NCBI RefSeq assembly: GCF_003058465.1
Contig: NZ_CP028901.1
Location: 248,001-312,000, forward strand
Direction of reading: 5' to 3'
DNA: 64,000 bases
Source: Orrella marina
GTDB lineage: Bacteria; Pseudomonadota; Gammaproteobacteria; Burkholderiales; Burkholderiaceae_B
Numbering within the stretch: the first letter of the stretch is position 1; each line of letters begins with the position of its first letter. The notes beneath the pieces were generated by a model, which was not told the origin of the DNA, did no database searches, and saw nothing but the letters and a program-made list of their open reading frames with translations. The position numbers and the translations under genes are program-made. Positions 28,003 to 37,456 of this stretch are shown one piece after another.

Positions 28003-29518
28003 ACAAGAAGACCTGCCCTCTGATGAGCCCCGAGAAGAGGATGTTTCTGAAGAGGTGAAGGATCAAGCAGCCTCTGAGACAGAAAGCGAAGGTTACGACG
28101 AGCCAGACACTGATGACTCTCCGGAGTTTCGCCTGCAGGAACTATCCTTCGAGTATGCCCGCGAGCGGGCATCACTTGCTGAGCAGATTAGTCAATTACA
28201 ACAAGAGAATGACCGCCTTCAGTGTCATATCCGGAAACTCGAGCAATTCGGCGGGCACACATGGTCTGGCGTCTCCTCACCCGTAACCAACGACCGCTAT
28301 TCTCAGCGTTATTTTTTTTCCCCTTCTCCACTTGAATCTTTGGCGACGGTTAAACATCGAAGCCAGATGAACCTCGAGTATTGCGAGCTTGATGTGTCGG
28401 ATCTGACGAGTGCTCTGGTGGCTCGAACAGACATTTCCAGTCTGCTAGTCTTGGGTAATGTCTCGGACAAAAAGTGGCTGCAAGATGTGGCTGGTCGAGC
28501 AGAGCACGCCCGACTTCATTTGTTTTATTCTTCTCGTCGTAAAGATGTCAGTGAAATGCTGAGTGTCCTGGGTTCTGTGATGAATGGGCATCCGCAGATC
28601 AATTTACACAGGATTTCGGAACCATCCGCCTTCGATTCACTGGTGCCGGCGTTAATGCGTGGTGTGCGATCACCAGTTCTCGTGCTTCTCAGGCCTCAGT
28701 TCGTGTCAGACACTGGCATTGACTGGAACTCTATCGCCCGGATGATCTCGTTACTTCCTGATGGATCGCGGGTATTTAGTGAGAAACTTGTCAATGAGTC
28801 TTTCAAGGCAGAGCTAACGCGAGTCACAGAGAACAGTCTGATTGAGTTGGCCTGGTTGTCTCCGTTATCCGTGATACTGGCAGACGACGAGTCAGAGGAG
28901 TTGGCTCTTGGGGATGTGTCTGGCGAAGCTGAACATGTGGCATTTTCTGATTCTGATGTTTCCGGCGAACTGCCTGCGATACTAGCCAGTCTATCCCTTC
29001 CTTCGTCATTTGGTTTTGCCGAGGAAGCGACCAGCGCGTTGAGCAAGCTTCATGAACGCATCAAGTTCAAGAAGTACCGACAGATCGTTGAAATAGGTGC
29101 GGGTATCACCACTCTGGTCATTGCCGATGCATTGCGTCAGAACTCAAGAGGGCAGGCTGTTTCGCTGGGACTCTCGGAGGGATCTTTGACGCAGGTGCGG
29201 TCATTGTTGCGCGAGAAGAATCTTGATATTTGGGTAGAGTTGCGCAGCATTGATCGTATGACACCTGTCGAGGCTGCAAGCTCGCTAGACACGGTAGCGA
29301 CTCCGGGAAGGTGGGAGTCCACGATTGATCTCGAAGATCCGCTATACGGGTTGGAAGGAGTGGATCTCGTTTGTGTTCACATGGACAGTGAGAGCGATTT
29401 TGGTGAAAAGGTCGAACCCTTGCTGCGAGAAGTCTCGAAGCGGCTGTCTGCCGATGCGGAAATATGGCTGGACGGTAAGGTTCTGCCAGCCAGCAGTGGA
29501 GGTATGGCCAGTTTTTGA
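27995..29518 (+). CDS. Coiled-coil protein with C-terminal Rossmann/methyltransferase-like domain
   Basis: Function unknown. The N-terminus is very acidic (residues 1-45), followed by a short coiled coil (about 50-85, LAEQISQLQQENDRLQ). The middle (about 120-310) looks like an alpha/beta domain (SSLLVLGNVSDKKWL). The C-terminal part (about 350-505) has IVEIGAGITTLVIADAL, which resembles SAM-binding motif I of class I methyltransferases, though the remaining motifs are unclear. The ribosome site GGAGG sits 6 bases before the ATG, inside the end of the lyase gene. The architecture resembles the methyltransferase/coiled-coil protein at 30617, and both may act in chain termination or scaffolding (inference). 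Confidence 0.7.
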   Translation: MTEQEDLPSDEPREEDVSEEVKDQAASETESEGYDEPDTDDSPEFRLQELSFEYARERASLAEQISQLQQENDRLQCHIRKLEQFGGHTWSGVSSPVTNDRYSQRYFFSPSPLESLATVKHRSQMNLEYCELDVSDLTSALVARTDISSLLVLGNVSDKKWLQDVAGRAEHARLHLFYSSRRKDVSEMLSVLGSVMNGHPQINLHRISEPSAFDSLVPALMRGVRSPVLVLLRPQFVSDTGIDWNSIARMISLLPDGSRVFSEKLVNESFKAELTRVTENSLIELAWLSPLSVILADDESEELALGDVSGEAEHVAFSDSDVSGELPAILASLSLPSSFGFAEEATSALSKLHERIKFKKYRQIVEIGAGITTLVIADALRQNSRGQAVSLGLSEGSLTQVRSLLREKNLDIWVELRSIDRMTPVEAASSLDTVATPGRWESTIDLEDPLYGLEGVDLVCVHMDSESDFGEKVEPLLREVSKRLSADAEIWLDGKVLPASSGGMASF

Positions 29519-29592
29519 GGGCAGGGCACCCCGGCTCATGCGAGACACGAGATGCCCGTGGCTAAAACGCTGTTTGACTTGGGCCTGCGAGG

Positions 29593-30180
29593 CTAGATCG
29601 CAATCGAGGTAGCGACACTTGCCGGTCGGAACGTTACCCGCTGGATCAGACGGCCATCTTCACCGCGTTCTGTGGGCTGAGGGAAGGTTCTGCATTTGAA
29701 TTCTCCAAGCCCTCTAACGGACACCGTACCATTCCGGGTGCTGATAATTATTTGCCGGATCAGTTCGATCGATTGAGCCAGCATGGCGGCGGTCATTCTG
29801 ACATGCAAGCTCGCATAGTCTTCGTGCATCCGCTCATTAACTACTGATGCAAGTTTTCTGGGTGTAACGTATTCCCTATTCGTTGTCAGATCGGGTTCTT
29901 CAGTTGGCCGGTGCTTGCAATTGGCTGAGTCCATCGAATGATGGTCATGTGGATGTAGAGATTGCTCCTTTGAGAGGTGGTCGATCGAAAAGCATTGTTC
30001 GCATGGCTGTCCTTCTGCGTGACTCCGGTCTGCTTCCTCAGAGTGTGATTTCTTGTGGATTTGAGTGCATATCGTCTCTTTGGCCAGATCGATCAGACCG
30101 TTTCTGACCTGAGTAACCCAGTCTTGCGTTTGTTCAGCATTGTGCTCATTGATTTTTCGCCACGCAGCTGTCCAGTCCAT
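29593..30180 (-). CDS. HU/IHF-like DNA-binding protein with long N-terminal extension
   Basis: The C-terminal about 85 residues follow the HU/IHF pattern: TPRKLASVVNERM, then helical residues up to IIISTRNGTVSVRGLGEFKCRTF, where VRGLGEFKCR matches the VRGFGTFEVR-type beta strand of HU, and a beta-arm ending in VTFRPASVATSI. The N-terminal about 110 residues (MDWTAAWRKINEHNAEQTQ..., then a His/Cys/Glu-rich stretch) have no HU counterpart and might bind metal or a partner. The ATG at 30180 has GGAAAGG upstream; the frame is open to 30249 but less convincing. It is the only minus-strand gene in the middle of the capsule locus, convergent with the gene ending at 29518. A nucleoid-type or locus-specific regulator is inferred. 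Confidence 0.6.
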   Translation of the reverse strand: MDWTAAWRKINEHNAEQTQDWVTQVRNGLIDLAKETICTQIHKKSHSEEADRSHAEGQPCEQCFSIDHLSKEQSLHPHDHHSMDSANCKHRPTEEPDLTTNREYVTPRKLASVVNERMHEDYASLHVRMTAAMLAQSIELIRQIIISTRNGTVSVRGLGEFKCRTFPQPTERGEDGRLIQRVTFRPASVATSIAI

Positions 30181-30616
30181 GGTAGGGCAACCTTTCCGTT
30201 TGAAGATGAATCGCAAATGTAAGACTTTCTTTGTGTGAAGGGTGTTCAATGCGCGTCATGTTGGACTAGTCTGTGACTGCACGACTGGCCCTCAGGTAAC
30301 TTGGGCTTGTGACTGATGACTTGAATGACAGTCGGGTTCTGTCGTGCTGACATCACCATCAACCAGATAGCTTAGGCCGATATAGTAAACAGTGGAACAG
30401 GATCCACGGTGTGAAGATGTGTTCAATAGACAACGAATGTTGCTCGAAACTGAGTTTTTCACGACCGACGTAGTACTGTGCATGGTGGCAACCTCTCTCG
30501 GTGTGAATCCAGAGAGTACATGAGCCAACTTTGACAGAATTGTTTACACAGCTTTTCGAGGCTGTTCATTGAGCGATAATCTTGATTGTCTATTTTGTTA
30601 AGAAAAAGTATCCATC
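30181..30616 (+). other. Divergent intergenic region
   Basis: No protein frame supported. It separates the divergent HU-like gene and the methyltransferase/coiled-coil gene. A perfect TTGACA (30531-30536) is present but no matching -10 at the usual distance; a GATAAT (30585-30590) lies closer to the downstream gene. Promoters for both genes are expected here but cannot be assigned firmly. Confidence 0.45.
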
Positions 30617-32764
30617 ATGACTGACACCACTCCCCAGTACTCAAATCGCAACCAGGTTGCCCAGACACCCGCTATGGGTTTGATTGCGCAGGGAGCGGTC
30701 TTCTGGAAACCAGACTACCTCGTATCCTCCCCGTGGCTAGAGCACTTGCCGATGCTTTTCTGGTTGGTTGAAGCTGTTCAGCCTCAGAACGTCGTTTCCT
30801 TGCATCTTGGAGGTGGCGCACACCACTTTGCAGTATGCCAGGCGGTCGAGCGTTTACGACTCGATGCGAATTGTTATGCCGTTGATGCAGAGTTGAGTGA
30901 AGAAGTCTTTCAGCGCAACGAAAACTATGTTGCTTTCTCGCAGTGTATCGAACAGAGCGCTGTTGATGCCGTTAAGCAGTTTGCTGAAGGTTCGGTTGAT
31001 CTGCTGTTGCTCGACGGATCATCCCCAGCAATAGAAGATGAGGTTGAGGCCTGGGCACCGTTGATGTCCCCTCAATCAGTCATGGTAATCCTTGGCACCG
31101 CCAGAAGAGGAGATGGAAATCACGGTAGACGTGTTTTCGATGGTTTAACAAAGAAGTATCCATCCCTTTCGTTTACTCACGGCGGTGGAGTGGGTCTTGT
31201 GGCTGTTGGGTCGAGTCCACGGTTGCTTATCGCGCGACTGCTTGAGCTTGCCGACGGCGCAGGAGGCATTCAGGTCGCACGGGAAGTATTTGCGAGACTC
31301 GGGCGTGCCTGTCACGATGCATGGGTCGTGGCGGATCGAGAAGCTCGCTTGGTAGAAGTAGAGAAAGCTCTCAAAGTGCAAGAACAAGAGGTTCAAGTGC
31401 TCTCTGAGCGTTACCAGAGTGCAAGTAGTGAACTGACGAGGCAGGAGGCTAAGTCCGCTGAGTACGCGAGACGCATTGAACAGCAAGTAGAAAGAAATGC
31501 ACAAGAGCGAGGTGGAATGGCTCAGCGCGTCAGCAGCTTGCAGGAGGAGCGTGACACGCTTCGATTGGAGGTTGACAGGCTCCAACATCGGTTGGCTGAC
31601 AGCAGCAGGTTGCTTGATCAAAAAGCCGAGCAGCTGATTGCAAAACAGTTGGAACAAAGCCAGCAGGCGCTCGAGTTCGAGAAGCTTCGAATTCAGGATG
31701 AGTTTCGTGAAGAACAACTCACAGCAGCAAAGGAGCAGCTGTTAGAGATCAAGGAGTCCTTGCTTGGTGAACAAAAGCGTGCTGATGGCGCCCTACAGCA
31801 GGCTCAAGTCGAACGTGCAGAAAGAGAAAAACTCCAGAGTGAACTGACGCAAGAGGTTACTCGCCTGAACCAATCGCTAGTCGCCGAGGCTAAGAGGTCC
31901 CACGAGACTAAGAGTCATCTGAGCGAGGCTGAAGAACGTCTTCAGGATAAGGACACTGAGAATCAAAGGCTCCAGGGCGAGTTGGCTTCATCGCAGGCGC
32001 TGACTAAAGAGTTGACCTCTCGGATCGAAAATCAATCGAAGGAGAGTGCAGAGCAGTGGGATGCACTCAGGCAAGCACACGAAGCGCAACTAGCTGAGCA
32101 TGATGCTGCAATTGAACAAGTCAAAATCGATGCAGAAGATATCAAGACAGACCTGGAACAACAAGTTCTTCAATTGAAGAGCCGTTTGCATGATGCCGAG
32201 GAACGAGCGGCTCGTCGCGATAGCGAAGCAGAATCTCTTGCAAAATCCTTGTCAGAAACGAAGTCTTCACTCCAGGCGCTTGAAAGCCAGTTGCAACAAC
32301 AAAAGCAACTCACATCTAATTTACAGTCGGTCGAGAGTCAGCTTCGACGCCAACTCTCGGAGAAATACACCGAGATTGCTGCCTTGACGCAGATGCTGGA
32401 GAATGCGACGTCTCCAGAAGGAACTCAGATTGATCAGAATGCGCGCAAGCCGGTTGATCAACCAGTTTCAACCTCAGGCGGAGGATGGTTCAGCGGTAAC
32501 AAACGAAAGCGAGAAGAAAGGCGACTGGTCGAACTCATCGAGAACAGCCGTGAGTTTGATGCCAAGTGGTATCTGGAGAAATACCCCGATGTTGCCAAGC
32601 ATCCTGAGTTTTCAAAGGCACCTGCGCGGCACTATCTGAAGTTTGGCGGTTTCGAGGGAAGAGATCCTGGTCCCGGATTTGATTCGGCTCATTACCTTGA
32701 CACGCACTCTGAGCTCAAAGCGTCCAGAACCAATCCGCTGGTGCATTTTCTGTCAACGCGATGA
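30617..32764 (+). CDS. Methyltransferase-like domain plus long coiled coil plus WY-YPDV repeats
   Basis: Three-part protein of 715 residues. Residues about 35-195 resemble a class I SAM-dependent methyltransferase (VVSLHLGGGAHHFAV, NCYAVDAE, VDLLLLDGSSP). Residues about 215-600 form a very long charged coiled coil. Residues about 640-715 carry two WY-YPDV repeats (FDAKWYLEKYPDV and FDSAHYLDTHSEL). The layout recalls WbdD of E. coli O9a, in which a capping enzyme on a coiled coil sets polymer length, but the kinase domain of WbdD is absent here. A role in terminating or measuring the chain is therefore an inference. The ATG at 30617 lacks a strong ribosome site. Confidence 0.75.
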   Translation: MTDTTPQYSNRNQVAQTPAMGLIAQGAVFWKPDYLVSSPWLEHLPMLFWLVEAVQPQNVVSLHLGGGAHHFAVCQAVERLRLDANCYAVDAELSEEVFQRNENYVAFSQCIEQSAVDAVKQFAEGSVDLLLLDGSSPAIEDEVEAWAPLMSPQSVMVILGTARRGDGNHGRRVFDGLTKKYPSLSFTHGGGVGLVAVGSSPRLLIARLLELADGAGGIQVAREVFARLGRACHDAWVVADREARLVEVEKALKVQEQEVQVLSERYQSASSELTRQEAKSAEYARRIEQQVERNAQERGGMAQRVSSLQEERDTLRLEVDRLQHRLADSSRLLDQKAEQLIAKQLEQSQQALEFEKLRIQDEFREEQLTAAKEQLLEIKESLLGEQKRADGALQQAQVERAEREKLQSELTQEVTRLNQSLVAEAKRSHETKSHLSEAEERLQDKDTENQRLQGELASSQALTKELTSRIENQSKESAEQWDALRQAHEAQLAEHDAAIEQVKIDAEDIKTDLEQQVLQLKSRLHDAEERAARRDSEAESLAKSLSETKSSLQALESQLQQQKQLTSNLQSVESQLRRQLSEKYTEIAALTQMLENATSPEGTQIDQNARKPVDQPVSTSGGGWFSGNKRKREERRLVELIENSREFDAKWYLEKYPDVAKHPEFSKAPARHYLKFGGFEGRDPGPGFDSAHYLDTHSELKASRTNPLVHFLSTR

Positions 32765-32975
32765 TCACGTTTTGTAGTGCCTGGTTAGAGAGCCTGGTGG
32801 GGCTATTTGTTCGGAGATTTTCCAATCCTTTGTGTCGAGCGAATGACACCCTGATTGCTCTCCTAGGCGAGGCGGAAACTCCTCGATACAAGGACTCCGC
32901 TTGTGCTATGACAGTTTCGAGAGCGACGAAAGCCACTCAGTGGTGGTATTGTCGGCGAGAGCTGTGGATCTGCTC

Positions 32976-34268
32976 ATGGACGCACTGATTCAACATGCTG
33001 TTGGTTTAGCAGAGTGCTCCCATGCGCCTGTTTCTTCAGTCAAATCTCGTATTGCTTACATCGCTGCGCATGGCGTGAGCTACGCCAGCAATGGATATGC
33101 AGTCAGAACGCATAGTGTCGCATCCGCGCTCAAAGGCCATGGGCTGGATGTGCTGTGCATGGTCCAGCCCGGTCGGCCGTGGTCCCTTACTGGTTCAGGA
33201 GTGACGAGTGTTACATCTGTAGGTCCGGTAGAAGAGATTGATGGCGTTCGCTATGTGCACAGTCCCTTAGGTAAAGTGGCTTCTGATCCATTCGATATGA
33301 TCTCAGCAAGTGCCGCAACATTGCAGGAGCTGTTTCGAGTATTCCGCCCGTCAATTGTGCTTGCCGCTTCGGACTGGAAGGTGGGGATCCCTGCCTGGAT
33401 AGCAGCGAGCCGAATGGGGTTACCGTTCTTGAATGAAATCCGCGGATTCTGGGAGCTTTCAGAAGCAGCAAAGAATCCCTCGTATACGGAGCGTCAAGTT
33501 TTCAGGGAGGCGAGGGCATTAGACACGTTTGTCGCGCAGAAGGCGCAACATATATTTACCCTGAATCCACCCATGCGCGATGAGCTCGTGCGGCGTGGTG
33601 TGGATGCCAGCAAGATTGGTCTTGTTCCGAACGCGGTCCGGAGACGGGAGACGTTGCCAGATGCCGGGTCGTCGGAAGTGAGGGCGCTCAGGGGCCGCCT
33701 TGGAATCCAGTCCAGCGATAAAGTCATTGGCTACATCGGTAGCTTCAATGAGTACGAAGGGCTTGATTTGTTGCTTGATGCCTGCCACAGGCTGCATAGA
33801 GAAGGCGAGTCGTTTAAGCTGATGCTTGTTGGCGATGATCAACCACTGGCCAATCGCCTGAAGCCATTGTCCGATAGGCTAGTGGAGTCGGGTCAGGATC
33901 CCGTCTGGTTGATCAGAGCAGGTCGCGTACCTCACACTGAGGTTCAAGCCTACTATGCGCTCGCTGATGTAATTGTGATTCCGCGCAAGCCTTATGCGGT
34001 TTGTCAGTTGGTGCCACCCATGAAGGTTGTAGAGGCGCTTTCTTACGGCAAACGTATTGTCGTGTCAGATGTCAATCCGCTCGCGCACTACGCCAACCAG
34101 TACGAAAGGATTGTTGCGTGCAAGGCCGGTGATGCAGGTAGTCTGGCATCGGGTCTCATGCAAGCATTGCGTAGCGCTGCTCCTACGGTTGGTGATGAGA
34201 TTCTTATGTCGAATTGCGTTTTACCGATGGTACGAACCTTTGTCACCTTGTCTGAGCATCCAGGATGA
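32976..34268 (+). CDS. Glycosyltransferase family 4 protein
   Basis: GT-B transferase. N-terminal domain: SRIAYIAAHGVSYASNGYAVRTHSV; C-terminal domain: VIGYIGSFNEYEGLDLLLDAC, LMLVGDDQPL, and DVIVIPRKPYAVCQLVPPMKVVEALSYGKR, where the Glu/Arg-Lys pocket for the nucleotide sugar lies. It is homologous along its length to module 1 of the 1765-residue GT at 16493, including the N-terminus MDALIQHAVGLAE against MDEMLVLANQLAS, which is why the ATG at 32976 is preferred over the in-frame TTG at 32901. 430 residues. Confidence 0.88.
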   Translation: MDALIQHAVGLAECSHAPVSSVKSRIAYIAAHGVSYASNGYAVRTHSVASALKGHGLDVLCMVQPGRPWSLTGSGVTSVTSVGPVEEIDGVRYVHSPLGKVASDPFDMISASAATLQELFRVFRPSIVLAASDWKVGIPAWIAASRMGLPFLNEIRGFWELSEAAKNPSYTERQVFREARALDTFVAQKAQHIFTLNPPMRDELVRRGVDASKIGLVPNAVRRRETLPDAGSSEVRALRGRLGIQSSDKVIGYIGSFNEYEGLDLLLDACHRLHREGESFKLMLVGDDQPLANRLKPLSDRLVESGQDPVWLIRAGRVPHTEVQAYYALADVIVIPRKPYAVCQLVPPMKVVEALSYGKRIVVSDVNPLAHYANQYERIVACKAGDAGSLASGLMQALRSAAPTVGDEILMSNCVLPMVRTFVTLSEHPG

Positions 34269-34365
34269 GACTTCGTCCAGGAATCAGGAGACTTTGTTGT
34301 TCACTCTATAAGAACGCGCGTTCATGATTGTGAGCAGCGGTAGAGTTTCAAGATTGTATGTTTGA

Positions 34366-36759
34366 CTATTCGGTCTTTTCACCCCATGCTTTTACCAAAG
34401 CCTCTTCGAAAGCTTCGAGACCTATCTCCTGCAGATAACCGGGCTCTGCAATGATTCGGCGTGTTTCTACCGTTTTTCGTTCATCGGGGGTCAGTCGCTC
34501 AATTTTTTCCTGAATCTGCGACCGGAGTGATTGTCCGACGGTCGGCGGCATGATGACGAACCGGCCATTGGTCTGGGCTGCCAGAAATGAAGGCTTGATC
34601 TGCTGAACAACAAACGGATCAATATTGCCTGCGCTGTGCACGAAAACAATCCGTTTGAAGATCCGCACAAGGTGGTTGAACATGGCATAGCTCGAAGATG
34701 ATCCGAACAACACTAACGTGCCTTTGTTTAGTGCTTTCGGGTATTCGGTGACTATCAGCCGTCCAAAGTTCGGCAAGCCGTTGTCGTACTTTTTTTGTCG
34801 AACGTGATTGAATGAGGTAAGTACCTGGACCTTTGAGGATTGTCTTGGTGTCAGTTTGTTACCCAGATCCCCCCCCATCTCTCGTAGCGCATAAACGTCT
34901 TTCTCAAATGCTTGCTTGCAGCGATGTACGTTGACCCCCAGCCTGCCTGCAAGTTCGAGTGCGGCGTGCATCGCACCCCGGTGCGACCAGTGCGTGTCGG
35001 TCGGGATGAACGCTTCTTCGCCAAGATCTCGCAAAGTATCGTCCGGATAGACTAACGGGTGCGTTGCGGAAATCGCTCTGACCTGATCAATCGGACCTGC
35101 AGTGCCGGGCTTTCTGGGGTGGTATCGATTCCCCAGAATGCTTTCTTTAGATGGCGCAATGAGAAGGGCCCATGGCACACCGAGCTTACTTGCAAGTTTT
35201 CCAGCCTCGGTGAAGTAATCTTGCCAGCCCGTGAGGCCTGCTGTGCTCAGACGCATATGACCAGTGAACTGATCCACACTGCCATTGGTGTCGTTATCGA
35301 GGAAGAGCCAGCCGTGTTCGCCCTTAAGTACTTTGGGGCGATCCGGGTACTCCGACGGATCCTCGACATGAACGTCAGGTAAACGGAACCTTTCACCCTC
35401 ACAGTCAAGCCAAAGACGGAAGTGCCTTAGTTGGAGTGGCACAGTAAAACTGAACCCACATGTCAATTGAGCATGATTCTCAGGATCGGCTTCGAGGATC
35501 TGCGTGATGACATCTGGCCTGGAAACGTTAAACGGGTATTCGAGTTCGAACTGGCTATTCCACTCTGCGATGATCTTCAACTGCTGGCGCGAATGCTCAA
35601 GCTCCGGGTGCAGCAATAACCAGCCTTGAACGACACGGCCCGATTTTGTAACGAACGGATCCCGTTTAACCGAGGGGTAGTCGAGTTCGAACCGCAAGAC
35701 GGGTGATGCAGAGGCCGGTTCACCACCGGGCAGTTTTCTCTTGAACCAGGAAATCAGGCTGGTCGAATGTGATCCGCGGTGACTCTTGCCTGCAGGGGGC
35801 GACACGGAAAACACTGACTGCTTTGAGGGCGTCTTAGACTCAGTTGCCTGTGGCGAAACATTCGGCAAGTGGGGGGGTGCTTGCCCGACAAGCTTTTCAA
35901 GTATTGCCAGTTCTGCTTTGACCTTTGGCACCCAGGGCAGGGCTAACTCACACACTTCGTCATTACGGTCATGCTTCTCGAAGTATGTTCGCTGTTTGTT
36001 GTATCCAGGGGTTGCAGCACTACCGCGGCGAGCCTTGCCGAGCACGAACTCTTCGACCGATCTGACCAGATAGTGGTTGAGGCGGGCGCCTTTCCAGCAA
36101 ACGGACTGACTTAACCCAGAGCGCTGTTTCCCTTCCTTATCAATTCTGATTTCGAGTGGAGAGCCTTCTGCATTAACGTATCGACCGCGTTTGAGACGAG
36201 CGTAGTGAGGGTTGCCAAATGCCTGAACCCAGTCTGGTCTGACGATGCTTTTGAAGTGCCGATTGGGCCCAAAGTAATGTGGCGCACGCTGTGTGAAACG
36301 CTCGATGATCAGGCCGACATCGCGGAACTTGGCGCCCCCCGATCCGAAGCAGGCCCAGTTGACTGCGACAGCACCGACACCATCGTCAGAAAACACGGTC
36401 TCCAGCCAAGGCACAAGTCCTTGGTCAGATTGTTCCTGCAACGGCAGCAAATACTCGTCTGCATCAATGAAAGCGACGACATCGCAAAGGTTCCTGCATT
36501 GTGCAAGGATTCGCTGGTAGGCGGGTAGTTGTGGTTTGATCCCCGGCTCACCAGGAAAGTCGATCAATGTGAGCCAGCCTTGGAGAGCCAGTGCTGCCAG
36601 GCATTCGCGCGTACCGTCGGTGCTAGCGTTATCTGCAATGAAAAAATGGCTGGCACCCATCACACGGTGAAAAGCTAGCCATTCCAGGATGCTGTCTCGC
36701 TCGTCTTTAACAATGGCTGCTAACGCAAACTTCACACTCACTCCAGCAGAATCCTGCAA
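34366..36759 (-). CDS. Glycosyltransferase (GT2/GT92-like) fused to AlgJ/AlgX-like O-acetyltransferase
   Basis: Apparent two-enzyme fusion of 797 residues. Residues about 8-260: GT2/GT92-type domain with ALAAIVKDERDSILEWLAFH, FFIADNASTDGT and the DxD-type FIDADEYLLPL. Residues about 340-480 form a linker with a strand-rich domain (VVQGWLLLHPEL). Residues about 500-797: SGNH-type domain of the AlgJ/AlgX family, with GWLFLDND, LIAPSKESILGNRYHP and the DTHWSHRGA catalytic Asp-x-His motif. The second half should O-acetylate the polymer, but no MBOAT partner (AlgI) is in the window and no signal peptide precedes the first domain, so topology is unclear. Start is a TTG at 36759; a GTG slightly downstream (36735) is an alternative. 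Transcribed against its neighbours. Confidence 0.8.
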   Translation of the reverse strand: MQDSAGVSVKFALAAIVKDERDSILEWLAFHRVMGASHFFIADNASTDGTRECLAALALQGWLTLIDFPGEPGIKPQLPAYQRILAQCRNLCDVVAFIDADEYLLPLQEQSDQGLVPWLETVFSDDGVGAVAVNWACFGSGGAKFRDVGLIIERFTQRAPHYFGPNRHFKSIVRPDWVQAFGNPHYARLKRGRYVNAEGSPLEIRIDKEGKQRSGLSQSVCWKGARLNHYLVRSVEEFVLGKARRGSAATPGYNKQRTYFEKHDRNDEVCELALPWVPKVKAELAILEKLVGQAPPHLPNVSPQATESKTPSKQSVFSVSPPAGKSHRGSHSTSLISWFKRKLPGGEPASASPVLRFELDYPSVKRDPFVTKSGRVVQGWLLLHPELEHSRQQLKIIAEWNSQFELEYPFNVSRPDVITQILEADPENHAQLTCGFSFTVPLQLRHFRLWLDCEGERFRLPDVHVEDPSEYPDRPKVLKGEHGWLFLDNDTNGSVDQFTGHMRLSTAGLTGWQDYFTEAGKLASKLGVPWALLIAPSKESILGNRYHPRKPGTAGPIDQVRAISATHPLVYPDDTLRDLGEEAFIPTDTHWSHRGAMHAALELAGRLGVNVHRCKQAFEKDVYALREMGGDLGNKLTPRQSSKVQVLTSFNHVRQKKYDNGLPNFGRLIVTEYPKALNKGTLVLFGSSSSYAMFNHLVRIFKRIVFVHSAGNIDPFVVQQIKPSFLAAQTNGRFVIMPPTVGQSLRSQIQEKIERLTPDERKTVETRRIIAEPGYLQEIGLEAFEEALVKAWGEKTE

Positions 36760-37456
36760 TGCTATAAATCATGGCCACGCGATGACCCGGAAACTGACTC
36801 ATCGAGTCAGTCAATTCAAGAGCGTCACCCAATATACGGGTCTCTCATAAGGCTAATTCAAGCCTTTGACTATCCTTGGAAAATTAATACAAACAGCTGT
36901 TGGTAATCACCAGATGCATCCTCGGCTCGACTTGTTCTATCCAGGTGTGACTCGCATCTGAGATTACTGAGTGAAGCACAGTAGCTGCCACTGTTGGCGC
37001 ACGTCATGCCAGAGTCAAATTGCATCAGTTGAAGTGGTTTGTCCAACTGGTCAGTTTGTTCGGCTGACGTGATGCAATGACAGTCAAATTCGCCCCAATA
37101 CCCATCTGTTGCGCGGTACCGTCGCAGCGTGCATGATGTTTGAATCATACTGGAACCTGATGCGGATCCTCCGTGGTCAATGGGGGACCAATTGTGAATC
37201 AAGTCGCGCTTTCAGTTATTTACATCGCCATGTTGTCCAACTCGCAAATGATGCGACCATGAATCAAGACGTCACAGTCGAACCGTTGTGTTGAATGATA
37301 CAACAGGGCTTCGGTCTCCAAATTCAGTGTTAGCCGGGCTGAGGTGTAACGGGCAGGGGCGAATGAAGCTGGGGCTACATCACTGTGACCGCGAGCTGAT
37401 TCCGAATCAGGTAGGATTTCGTTAGGTGGTAATTTAGTAACAATGAAGTAATCACC
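36760..37456 (+). other. Divergent intergenic region of about 700 bases
   Basis: No protein-like frame; the short frames at 36870 and 37109 have no family character. It contains an 8-base perfect inverted repeat with a 3-base centre at 36793-36811 (ACTGACTC / GAGTCAGT), about 35 bases upstream of the minus-strand GT-AlgJ gene, which could be an operator. Promoters for both divergent genes are expected here. Confidence 0.45.
36793..36811. promoter_or_regulatory. Inverted repeat, possible operator
   Basis: ACTGACTC - ATC - GAGTCAGT, a perfect 8+8 dyad 34 bases before the TTG start of the minus-strand gene. The position fits a repressor site or a 5'-leader hairpin; no experimental basis. Confidence 0.35.
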
